This document shows, in pieces, positions 8,308 to 15,765 of a stretch of 46,051 nt of DNA. Where the stretch lies: assembly GCA_964548275.1 (NCBI GenBank), contig CAZJQI010000035.1:1-46051 (forward strand). Reading direction: 5' to 3'. How positions within the stretch are numbered: position 1 is the stretch's first letter; the number at the start of each line of letters is the position of its first letter. Origin of the DNA: JAUVUV01 sp964548275. Its GTDB lineage: Bacteria > Gemmatimonadota > Glassbacteria > GWA2-58-10. A model generated the notes under the pieces. It was not told the origin of the DNA and made no database searches. It was given only the letters and a program-made list of their open reading frames with translations. The translations under genes were made by a program, and so were the position numbers.

Positions 8308-10464
8308 ATGAAAAACAAGGCGGTACTTGTCCTGTTATTGGGTTCTTTTTTTCTGCCGCAAAAGGTGCCCTGCCAACAGTTGTGGTCGCCGGAATCCTTT
8401 ACTGTCCTGGATCGACCGGCTGATAAAATGATGGCTGAATATCTCACAGCCATTGTCGATTGTCAGTTCGCCGTGCGAGATTCGCTGCTGGCAACGCTGA
8501 AAACAGCGAAAGACTGGCAGCAGCGTGCAAAAATTATCCGGGATTCGGTTCGCGCCTGGACAGGCCCGCTCCCGCCCAGGACACCCTTGAATGCACGCGT
8601 TACAGGCAGGATCGAGCGGGAGGACTATGCAATTGAAAAGATTCTGTTCCAAAGCCGGCCTTCATTCCGGGTAAGCGCGAATCTTTACCTGCCGAAATAC
8701 TATCCGGCACCTCGCCCGGCAATTCTCAATGTTATCGGACACTCAAGCGCGGGTAAGGCGAGTGAAAATGTCCAAAGAAGAAGTATCGCCCAGGCGAAAA
8801 AAGGATTTGTCGCGCTGACGATTGACGGGATAGGACAGGGAGAGCGGAGAATAAGAGATTATTCCTCTTTTGGCAGTCTTCCAGGCGCTGTGCACAGGGT
8901 GGTTGGGGCCCAGGCCTTTTTGAGCGGTACGCACCTGTTTAATTTCATGGTCTGGGATGCTATCCGCGCTGTGGATTACCTCTGCAGCCGTGCCGAGGTC
9001 GACTCGGCGCGGATCGGCTGCACTGGAACCTCAGGCGGCGGGATGATGACCACATATATCCTTCCCTTCGAGCCCAGGATCACGGTTGCCGTGCCGGTCT
9101 GCAATCCAAATACATGGTCTCACCGCGTTCATGCCAGCCTGGCCACAGACCACGAGCAGGTCTTTTTCGGCAGTTTCGAGGCCGGGATCGACCCCCGCGG
9201 AGACCCTCTATTTACACACGTGCCAAAGCCGCTGCTGATCAACGCCACTACCGACGACAACCTGAATCCGGTTCGCGGCGTCTGGGCTCTGGCTACCTGG
9301 CTGTTCAAAGCCTATTCCGCCCATGGTGTTCCTGAAAAAATACAGACCAGCATGGTGAAAGCCGGTCATGGCTATAACAAAGAGCAACGGGAGATCACTT
9401 ACGCCTGGATGATCAAATGGCTTGGGGGCGATCCGGCTGATTATCTCGAAGGGGACTTTCCTGTGGAGTCGGAACAGGACCTATGGTGCACACCGGACGG
9501 TGATGTCTACCAGTTGAGCGGCAGTCTCACACCTCACGAACTGGTTGAAGCATATCTTGATAAGCACAAAGCTGGATTCAGGGCGAAAAAATCCCGGGCC
9601 GAGTTGCGTTCTTACCGGGAAACTCTTGCAAAAGAAATCAGGCATGTGCTTCGTATCAGGCAGGAATTCGGGGTGCCGGCGGCTGAAAGGAAAGCCGTTC
9701 GAAGGATAACCGGGGCGCAACTGACACCGGTAATTCTGCGACCAGAGAAAGGAATTCTTCTGCCCGGAGTTTGGCTTGAATCAAATACCTCTTCTAGCGA
9801 AAGCCCTGTGATATTATTTCTTCATGAACAGGGCAAAAGCGCCCTGGCAGGAGAGGAGCAAGTTGTAAAAGCTCTTCTCGGTGAAGGATTCCGGATTTTC
9901 GCCTTTGACCTGCGAGGAACCGGTGAAACTGCACCCGGAATGGAGGGTTACTTCTGGGATTTTCTCGCCGGAAGGCCTGTTTCCGGCCAGCGGGTGATGG
10001 ATGTGCTTTCTGTTATGAAATGGCTCTCCAGCCAGGGAGTGCCACCAGAAAAAATCTCTATTTGGGCAGAGGGTCTCAGTGCTGTCTGGGCGGTTCTGGC
10101 CTCTGCACTGACCGAGAAGGTGTCGGGGATCATTCTCGAAAATATCCTGATCAGCTTTGAAAACGTTGTCTCCACCCGGCTTCCGCAATACAACCACGAA
10201 ATACTCCTGCCCGGCGTGTTGACCCGCTTCGATATTCCTCATGTGTACCAGGCGCTCTGCCCGCTGAACATTACTCTGATAAACCCGCTTCTGGGGGATA
10301 AGTCGCCTGCCGGCCAGGCCGATATCGCTGAAACTTTCACGCATGTGGCGGCCACATATAAAGCCCTGGGAGCGGCGGGCAACTGGTCTGTAAGCAGGGA
10401 GATCGGTGGACAGAACAGGGTCGAATTTATTGTTTCCACCTTGATCAAAATGACTGGAAAGTGA
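8308..10464 (+). CDS. Secreted tandem alpha/beta hydrolase (acetyl-xylan-esterase-like)
   Basis: This 718-residue protein has a signal peptide (about 1-23). The first alpha/beta-hydrolase unit (about 90-390) has a nucleophile elbow GCTGTSGGG (Ser242), an acid candidate in TTDDNLNP (Asp316/317) and His354 in AGHGYNKEQ. This looks like a complete esterase or peptidase triad of the acetyl-xylan-esterase/abhydrolase_7 type. A second alpha/beta-hydrolase-like unit (about 480-715; VILFLHEQGKSAL, FAFDLRGTGET, WAEGLSAVWAV) lacks a clear GxSxG elbow and is probably non-catalytic. It is likely involved in deacylating extracellular carbohydrate, consistent with the lyase upstream and the sugar kinase downstream. 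It could instead be an exported peptidase. Confidence 0.85.
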   Translation: MKNKAVLVLLLGSFFLPQKVPCQQLWSPESFTVLDRPADKMMAEYLTAIVDCQFAVRDSLLATLKTAKDWQQRAKIIRDSVRAWTGPLPPRTPLNARVTGRIEREDYAIEKILFQSRPSFRVSANLYLPKYYPAPRPAILNVIGHSSAGKASENVQRRSIAQAKKGFVALTIDGIGQGERRIRDYSSFGSLPGAVHRVVGAQAFLSGTHLFNFMVWDAIRAVDYLCSRAEVDSARIGCTGTSGGGMMTTYILPFEPRITVAVPVCNPNTWSHRVHASLATDHEQVFFGSFEAGIDPRGDPLFTHVPKPLLINATTDDNLNPVRGVWALATWLFKAYSAHGVPEKIQTSMVKAGHGYNKEQREITYAWMIKWLGGDPADYLEGDFPVESEQDLWCTPDGDVYQLSGSLTPHELVEAYLDKHKAGFRAKKSRAELRSYRETLAKEIRHVLRIRQEFGVPAAERKAVRRITGAQLTPVILRPEKGILLPGVWLESNTSSSESPVILFLHEQGKSALAGEEQVVKALLGEGFRIFAFDLRGTGETAPGMEGYFWDFLAGRPVSGQRVMDVLSVMKWLSSQGVPPEKISIWAEGLSAVWAVLASALTEKVSGIILENILISFENVVSTRLPQYNHEILLPGVLTRFDIPHVYQALCPLNITLINPLLGDKSPAGQADIAETFTHVAATYKALGAAGNWSVSREIGGQNRVEFIVSTLIKMTGK

Positions 10465-10525
10465 GAACCGCCGAAGATTAGTTGCGAAAACGGTGTTTCA
10501 TGATTCAACGACGAATCTTGGATAA

Positions 10526-11482
10526 ATGACAGGCCAGACTGTAAAGAAGGCAGTAATCTCTTTCGGTGAAATACTCTGGGACATCTTTCCCTTCGGGAAT
10601 GTTCTCGGAGGAGCGCCATTCAACCTGGCTTTCCGCGTAAATTCGCTCGGCGAGCAGGGAATTATCGCCAGCCGGCTGGGACTGGATGAACTGGGGCGCA
10701 AAGCCTGCCAGCAGGTTTTATCTCTCGGCCTTGACACCTCGTACATTCAGTGGGACGAGCACAAGCCCACAGGCACGGTGAAAGTTACTTTCGCCCCTGA
10801 CAACACACACGACTTCTATATCGTGCCGGAGGTGGCCTACGACAATATCGAGGCCACGGATTCACTGCTGGAAGCAGCTCACAGGTGCGATTTTTTCTGT
10901 TTCGGCACGCTGGTTCAACGCTCCGCCCGCGCAAGGCACGCGCTGGAGAAGCTTCTGGATGCAGCGGCAAAGGGGAAAAAATTTCTCGATATAAACCTGC
11001 GAAAAGACTGCTATGCCCTGGAAACGGTGAAAAGATCGCTCGCCCGGGCAGGCATCCTGAAACTGAACGATAATGAGGCAGCAGAACTGGCCCTGATGCT
11101 GTTCGGCCAGAACTGTAGCGTGCCTGATTTCTGCGAGAAAATCGTGGAAAAGTATTCTTTTGAGTGTTGCCTGGTAACTTTGGGACAAAGGGGGGTATTC
11201 GCCTGTTCAAACCGGGGTGAGAAAGTTTACGTCCCCGGTTACAGGGTAGAGCTAGTAGATACGGTGGGCTCCGGGGATGCATTCTCCGCCGGATTCGTGC
11301 ACGCTAAGCTGCAGAACCAGCCGCTGGCGGAATCATGCAGGGTCGGCAACCTGCTCGGCGCTCTGGCTGCAACCACCAAAGGCGCAACCGCCGAGATCAG
11401 CCCGGAGGAGCTGGTTTCGTTCAGGACGAGTGATACGGATCGAATAATCGACCCGGAATATGAGAGATATATGGCTCGATAG
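10526..11482 (+). CDS. PfkB-family carbohydrate kinase (fructokinase-like)
   Basis: This 318-residue ribokinase-fold kinase has the N-terminal substrate motif GGAPFNLAFRVNSLG and the C-terminal signature DTVGSGDAFSAGF, whose Asp is the catalytic base and whose Gly residues form the anion hole. The opening VISFGEILWD and the GGAPFN pattern fit fructokinase-like members, but ribose, 2-keto-3-deoxygluconate or other sugars cannot be excluded. It is cytoplasmic, phosphorylating a sugar with ATP. It lies 61 bp after the hydrolase gene and ends one base before a 28-bp palindrome that separates it from a convergent gene. The Shine-Dalgarno is weak. Confidence 0.92.
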   Translation: MTGQTVKKAVISFGEILWDIFPFGNVLGGAPFNLAFRVNSLGEQGIIASRLGLDELGRKACQQVLSLGLDTSYIQWDEHKPTGTVKVTFAPDNTHDFYIVPEVAYDNIEATDSLLEAAHRCDFFCFGTLVQRSARARHALEKLLDAAAKGKKFLDINLRKDCYALETVKRSLARAGILKLNDNEAAELALMLFGQNCSVPDFCEKIVEKYSFECCLVTLGQRGVFACSNRGEKVYVPGYRVELVDTVGSGDAFSAGFVHAKLQNQPLAESCRVGNLLGALAATTKGATAEISPEELVSFRTSDTDRIIDPEYERYMAR

Positions 11483-11510
11483 GCAGGGACACGGCGCGCC
11501 GTGTCCCTGC
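11483..11510. repeat. 28-bp perfect palindrome between convergent genes
   Basis: Each arm reads GCAGGGACACGGCG. It begins directly after the kinase stop codon and ends 23 bp before the stop of the convergent oxidoreductase gene. It could act as a two-way transcription end or simply be a copy of the palindrome family seen at 7932, 12564 and 32164. There is no T tract. Confidence 0.85.
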
Positions 11511-11533
11511 TACCGGGAAACCGGAAAGAAAGG

Positions 11534-12511
11534 TCAAACCAGCAGATATTCCCAGCGCTCGCTTTGCACAGAGCGCTCCATAGCCTCCAGCGCGGCAATG
11601 GGCCTGATAATGCTTTCGTGCGTGCGCGGTTCCACCCCGGTCTGGAACATTTTCACAATCGCTGAATACATGTACAGCGTGTTGTTCTCGACCTCGATCC
11701 GCGGCTTGATCTGTTTCATACCCTCTTTCAGCGCGCAGTAAAGATCCCATCCCTGGATTGGAATATAGGTAGCGATCAGTCCGGATTGGTACTTGAACTG
11801 GAAAGTGTAGCGAGGCCCGTTGCGCGTTGCGCGCACGGCTTCCACCTCGTGGCCGAAAAGTTTGAACAGCCGCTCGACCGTGTGGATCCCGTAGAAAAAT
11901 ATGCCGCCGTATTTGCTGTTGATATCAGACGGTCCGGTAATTACTACCGATACGATGTCCTCGAGTTCAGCTACCTGGGCTGCCATGTCATCCACCAACG
12001 GGCCGTATCCCACGGAGCTGAGACAGGTAATCGGGGTTTTATACTTTTCGGCCAGCTCCAGAAGTTCGCGGCCATTGGCTTCGCGGTAGGAAAACGGCTT
12101 GTCCACAAAGGTCGGAATACCGGCCTTGACAAACGGTATTGCGGACTTCACATGGTATTTCGCATGGCGGTGGTCGATAATCAGGGCATCGATCATTCCC
12201 ATCAATTCTTCCTGCCTTTTCACTATTTTTGGAATGCTCCCCTTTTCAGCCGAGTTTTTTGCGAACTCATCTGTTTCACCCCAGATCGCCACGACCTTCA
12301 CTCCCGGAAACTTCTTTTCAGCGTTGAACATTCTGCCGAAGCCGATTGAGTGGCTGTTTTCAGCCCCGATAATGCCAACCCGCACCTTTTTGCCTGTGCC
12401 TAAATCCGGCTCCGTGGGAGCAGCCGCCTGGCTCCGGGCTGTGGTGGCGAGGGCCAGGGTCGAAAATGCGCCGAAACCAAGATCTCTGATAAACTGTCGC
12501 CGCTTTGCCAT
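11534..12511 (-). CDS. Tat-exported Gfo/Idh/MocA-family oxidoreductase
   Basis: This 325-residue protein begins with a twin-arginine signal (KRRQFIRDLGFGAFSTLAL). The Rossmann part starts at VRVGIIGAENSHSIGFGRM, and the conserved VDKPFSYREA supplies the family Lys. The C-terminal beta-sheet half is present but short. Family enzymes oxidise or reduce sugars and sugar-like substrates with tightly bound NAD(P), and Tat export fits folding with cofactor before translocation. The start is the ATG with CGGAGG five bases upstream; the open frame extends 93 bp further but without a ribosome site. It converges on the PfkB kinase gene. The substrate is unknown. Confidence 0.9.
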   Translation of the reverse strand: MAKRRQFIRDLGFGAFSTLALATTARSQAAAPTEPDLGTGKKVRVGIIGAENSHSIGFGRMFNAEKKFPGVKVVAIWGETDEFAKNSAEKGSIPKIVKRQEELMGMIDALIIDHRHAKYHVKSAIPFVKAGIPTFVDKPFSYREANGRELLELAEKYKTPITCLSSVGYGPLVDDMAAQVAELEDIVSVVITGPSDINSKYGGIFFYGIHTVERLFKLFGHEVEAVRATRNGPRYTFQFKYQSGLIATYIPIQGWDLYCALKEGMKQIKPRIEVENNTLYMYSAIVKMFQTGVEPRTHESIIRPIAALEAMERSVQSERWEYLLV

Positions 12512-12563
12512 TATGGCCTCCGAAAAAGATTCAAGTCCGTGATTTAAGTATAAAAGTTTTAGA

Positions 12564-12581
12564 GGCGACCGGCCGGTCGCC
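12564..12581. repeat. 18-bp perfect palindrome
   Basis: The arms are GGCGACCGG and CCGGTCGCC, with extra flanking bases (AGAG and CCCT) that partly match the GTAGGGGC...GCCCCTAC style of the copy at 32164. It lies upstream of the oxidoreductase gene. Confidence 0.7.
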
Positions 12582-12695
12582 CCTTGAGAGATTAATAGAT
12601 CCATACCGGCAAAGTAACACGGATAAGTCCTATGATGCTGAAACTGACATCCTACCGCGCTCTGGTCTCTGACAGGAAATGCAACCCCTGAATTA

Positions 12696-12781
12696 TTACC
12701 TGGCCTCAGAAACCTCTTTTACTGGATCGGTAATCTCGATCCAGCGTTCGGTGCACTCCTTCCTTGTTGATCAACCCGTTA
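12696..12781 (-). pseudogene. Scrap of a TrpB2-like gene
   Basis: On the minus strand this reads, in two frames joined by one frameshift, GLINKE then ECTERWIEITDPVKEVSEAR and a stop. It parallels ELIKQEVTTERWIEIPEEV in the intact TrpB2 gene just upstream, and the DNA is also visibly similar (shared ATCCAGCG and TTGATCA). It looks like a leftover piece of a second TrpB copy. The matching stretch is only about 25 residues, so confidence is limited. The rest of the 341-bp gap (12512-12852) holds only the palindrome. Confidence 0.4.
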
Positions 12782-12852
12782 GAGAATATGAGTCTCGAGG
12801 CACATAAACCACTATTTAATTATGGAACTGTTTATAAGGGAACAGCTCTTCT

Positions 12853-14223
12853 TTATTCAAGAGCTATTTTGGGCAAGTGACTCAGTGCTTCCTCTACTTT
12901 CTCCTTGGGATATTCGTAATCCACGAGTTTCCCGCTAAAATAGGCATCATATGCTGCCATATCAACGTGTCCATGTCCACTATGAGCAATGAGTATTGTT
13001 TTTGCTTCGCCGGATTCCTTGCACTTGAGGGCTTCATCAATGGCCACCTTTATACAGTGGTTGGTTTCCGGGGCACTAAGGATTCCCTCGGTGCGAGCAA
13101 AGGTTATCCCTGCTTCGAAAGTAGCCAACTGGTGCACCGCTATGCCTTCAACCAAACCGAGTCTGTAGAGATGACATATGATGGGCGCCATTCCATGGTA
13201 GCGCAAGCCTCCGGCATGAATAGGCGGTGGGATAAAGTCGTGTCCCAGGGTATACATCTTAATCAGGGGAGTAAGCATGGCTGAGTCGCCAAAATCATAC
13301 GTATAGGGTCCCTTTGTCATGCTTGGGGCAGACATGGGTTCCACATTAATGATCCGCAAGTCAGGCTTTTTACCCTCAATTTTATCTTTAACAAAGGGTA
13401 GAAAAAGGCCCGCAAAATTAGAGCCGCCACCGATACATCCTACTATTATATCAGGATATACATCCGCCTTCTCCATCAGCTTTTTTGTTTCCAACCCATT
13501 GACAGTTTGATGAAGCAGAACATGGTTGAGTACACTGCCCAGGGAATAATGGGTATCATCTCGTGATACAGCATCCTCTACTGCTTCACTGATTGCTAGT
13601 CCCAAGCTGCCAGGACAATCGGGGTCCTTTTCCAGCATATCCCGGCCTACCTTTGTATCAGGACTGGGGCTGGCCACACAGTTTGCTCCCCAGGTTTCCA
13701 TCATTATGCGGCGATAAGGTTTTTGGTGGTAGCTGATAGCGACCATATAAACTTTAATTTCAAGGCCAAAGCAGGCGCCGGCAAAAGACAAAGCACTTCC
13801 CCATTGTCCGGCTCCAGTCTCGGTCGCTATGCGTTTTATACCCTCCTGTTTGTTATAGTAGGCTTGGGCTACGGCAGTGTTAGGCTTATGACTTCCTGGA
13901 GGGCTTGTTCCCTCATATTTATAAAAGATCTTAGCCGGCGTATCCAAGGCTTTCTCTAATCTGTGAGCTCGAAATAATGTGGTCGGCCTCCACAACTTGT
14001 AGATCTCTCGCACCTCCTCAGGAATTTCAATCCAGCGCTCAGTAGTCACCTCTTGTTTGATCAGTTCCATCGGAAATAGAGGAGCCAGATCCTCAGGCCC
14101 TATCGGTTTGCCTGTTGCCGGATGCAAAATCGGAGGCAATGGTTCAGGCAAATCTGCCTGAACATTATACCATTGAGCAGGTATTTCACTTTCATCAAGG
14201 GTAAATTTTGTCCTTTCATCCAT
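12853..14223 (-). CDS. TrpB2-type PLP-dependent tryptophan synthase beta-like protein
   Basis: This 456-residue fold-type II PLP enzyme has the PLP lysine in GTSPPGSHKPNTA (Lys113), the gating stretch ATETGAGQWGSALSFA, and the phosphate-binding GCIGGGSNFAGL. The longer N-terminus (PEDLAPLFPMELIKQE) marks the TrpB2 rather than the TrpB1 group. TrpB2 makes tryptophan from indole and serine. It often acts without TrpA, as an indole scavenger or with other beta-replacement activity, and no trpA or other trp gene is nearby. AGGAGG lies five bases before the ATG. The neighbouring remnants of a TrpB-like gene and a phenylacetate-CoA ligase hint at a former aromatic-amino-acid cluster. Confidence 0.95.
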   Translation of the reverse strand: MDERTKFTLDESEIPAQWYNVQADLPEPLPPILHPATGKPIGPEDLAPLFPMELIKQEVTTERWIEIPEEVREIYKLWRPTTLFRAHRLEKALDTPAKIFYKYEGTSPPGSHKPNTAVAQAYYNKQEGIKRIATETGAGQWGSALSFAGACFGLEIKVYMVAISYHQKPYRRIMMETWGANCVASPSPDTKVGRDMLEKDPDCPGSLGLAISEAVEDAVSRDDTHYSLGSVLNHVLLHQTVNGLETKKLMEKADVYPDIIVGCIGGGSNFAGLFLPFVKDKIEGKKPDLRIINVEPMSAPSMTKGPYTYDFGDSAMLTPLIKMYTLGHDFIPPPIHAGGLRYHGMAPIICHLYRLGLVEGIAVHQLATFEAGITFARTEGILSAPETNHCIKVAIDEALKCKESGEAKTILIAHSGHGHVDMAAYDAYFSGKLVDYEYPKEKVEEALSHLPKIALE

Positions 14224-14482
14224 TTTGTCCTCCTGAAGTTAATCGACCTGAATAAAATTAATCTGCTGCTAGCTATTATTTGTGGTTAACTAAATGGATA
14301 AGATTTGAACAAGATAAATAGCGAGTTCATAATTAACATGCCTCTGGCTGCTTGTCAATTTTTTCTCATTGGAATACGGATTTTTTATTGGTGCACTTAA
14401 AATGCGATATGTTAAGAACTTTATTGACAGAAAGCCGAGAGACTTTTTAGATTGGGCTCTTAATCTGCAAAAGTTTTATAAC

Positions 14483-14691
14483 CCCGGATTATTCATGATA
14501 CTCAGATTTTGACAGGGCTAATCACTTATTTTCAGTTATTTATCAGCCACCGAGGGAGGGGGCGGCGGCTGTGCGACTGAAGAAGTCGCACAGACCGTTG
14601 CGCTTTTGCGCAACGGCGCGCATTTCATGCGCCCGCCGCCCCCCAGGCCCCGGGGAAACATAACATCTTACTAATTTATGAATAATCCGGG
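14483..14691 (+). mobile_element. MITE-like element with four-way-junction core, copy 1
   Basis: The element is bounded by perfect 14-bp terminal inverted repeats (CCCGGATTATTCAT and its complement at 14678-14691). The core at 14558-14643 folds on itself. An outer stem GGGGGCGGCGG/CCGCCGCCCCC encloses three hairpins: CTGTGCGACT/AGTCGCACAG, CCGTTGCGC-TTTT-GCGCAACGG and GCGCAT-TTC-ATGCGC. Copies lie at 17906-18111 (same orientation) and 24366-24532 (inverted). It carries no protein gene. It lies between the divergent TrpB2 and amidohydrolase genes. The rest of the 695-bp gap is AT-rich DNA plus a gene remnant. Confidence 0.85.
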
Positions 14692-14766
14692 ATAAAAGAT
14701 TATTTAAATGAAACCGGGCGGACGATCCTGAGTTAAAAAGATCAGGGAATGCTACCATGTTGATTC

Positions 14767-14890
14767 TTGGAAAACATTCTCTCCGCCAAGAACAATATCG
14801 AGTCAGTGCTCGGGATCAGCACGCGTGTCAAGCTGGATGAACCGCGCACTATTGCGCAGCGAAGGCAAGGCCAAGCGGGTGATCGACTAA
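14767..14890 (+). pseudogene. C-terminal remnant of phenylacetate-CoA ligase
   Basis: Reading NNIESVLGISTRVKLDEP then, after a frameshift, SEGKAKRVID and stop gives the typical last 35-40 residues of AMP-forming phenylacetate-CoA ligases, including the C-terminal SEGKAKRVID signature with the family lysine. The body of the gene is missing; upstream there is only about 75 bp before the MITE-like element. Phenylacetate-CoA ligase is often found with indolepyruvate-type oxidoreductases, so this may be a relic of such a locus. Confidence 0.75.
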
Positions 14891-14918
14891 CGCCCGAAAG
14901 ATTGAAAGGAAGTTGGTT

Positions 14919-15737
14919 GTGCGTATTATCGATTCACACACTCACTTTTTCCCGGGCAAAGTAGCTGAGGCGGCAATCCCTAAGATGGAGGCCACTTCCG
15001 GGTGCATGGCATATACGGACGGAACCCGGGCGGGACTGATCCGCTCGATGGATGCAGCAGGAATCCAGTGCAGCGTGGTGCTGCCTGTGGCAACGAACCC
15101 GGAAAAGGTGAGTTCGATAAACCGGTTCAGCGCCTCGTTAAACGACTCCCGGCTGCACATGGCCGGGGCGCTTCACCCGAAAGCCGAAAATTGGAGAAAA
15201 CATGTCGAGGAGGTTGTCGAGCTCGGGTTTTCGGCAGTGAAACTGCACCCGGATTACCAGGAATTTTACCCGGACGACCCGGACCTTCTGCCCTTTTTCG
15301 CCGCATTGCGCGACAACGGTATCCTGGTGGTTTTCCACGCAGGAGAGGACCTCTCCTACAAGCCGCCTTACGGAGGCGAACCGGCCAGGATCGCCCGGCT
15401 GATGGAAAATCTTCCCGGCATTAAAATTTTCGCCGGCCACATGGGCGGCTACCGGATGTGGGACGAGGTGGACCGCTGCCTGGTCGGAAAACCGGTTTAT
15501 ATTGATACCTCTTTCAGTTTCGGCGAAATGAGCGATGAACGGATTCGCTCGATGATCGGGCGGCACGGGGCGGAATACGTACTTTTCGGCACGGACAGCC
15601 CATGGCTCGATCAGGCCACCGAGATCAAAAACGTGCTGCGTCTGGGGCTTGGCAGTGCCGTGGAGGAAATGATTTTCTACGATAACGCCGTACGGCTCCT
15701 GCCCGCACTTGCCGGGCAAGGGCTGTCGGATAAATGA
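14919..15737 (+). CDS. Amidohydrolase family metal-dependent hydrolase
   Basis: This 272-residue TIM-barrel hydrolase of the amidohydrolase-2/TatD-like type has the N-terminal metal pair HTH (His7, His9), a Lys in AVKLHPDYQEF, His in VVFHAGED and FAGHMGG, and the terminal Asp in FGTDSPWLD. All usual metal ligands are present. The reaction could be C-N hydrolysis or decarboxylation, and the substrate is unknown. The chosen GTG start has AAAGGA eight bases upstream; a TTG six bases earlier would be too close to it. It immediately follows the phenylacetate-CoA-ligase remnant and converges on the methyltransferase gene 28 bp away. Confidence 0.88.
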   Translation: MRIIDSHTHFFPGKVAEAAIPKMEATSGCMAYTDGTRAGLIRSMDAAGIQCSVVLPVATNPEKVSSINRFSASLNDSRLHMAGALHPKAENWRKHVEEVVELGFSAVKLHPDYQEFYPDDPDLLPFFAALRDNGILVVFHAGEDLSYKPPYGGEPARIARLMENLPGIKIFAGHMGGYRMWDEVDRCLVGKPVYIDTSFSFGEMSDERIRSMIGRHGAEYVLFGTDSPWLDQATEIKNVLRLGLGSAVEEMIFYDNAVRLLPALAGQGLSDK

Positions 15738-15765
15738 CCACCTCAAATATTGAAAGAATTGAAAA

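Noticed and set aside
14558..14643. The repeat core as a tRNA gene
   Set aside because: It is cloverleaf-shaped, but arms of 9-10 bp, no T-loop or anticodon pattern and no CCA-like end rule out a tRNA.
14543..14758. Minus-strand frames at 14543-14758 and 17965-18213 with similar products
   Set aside because: The similarity comes from the GC-rich repeat element itself; both are by-products of its hairpins.
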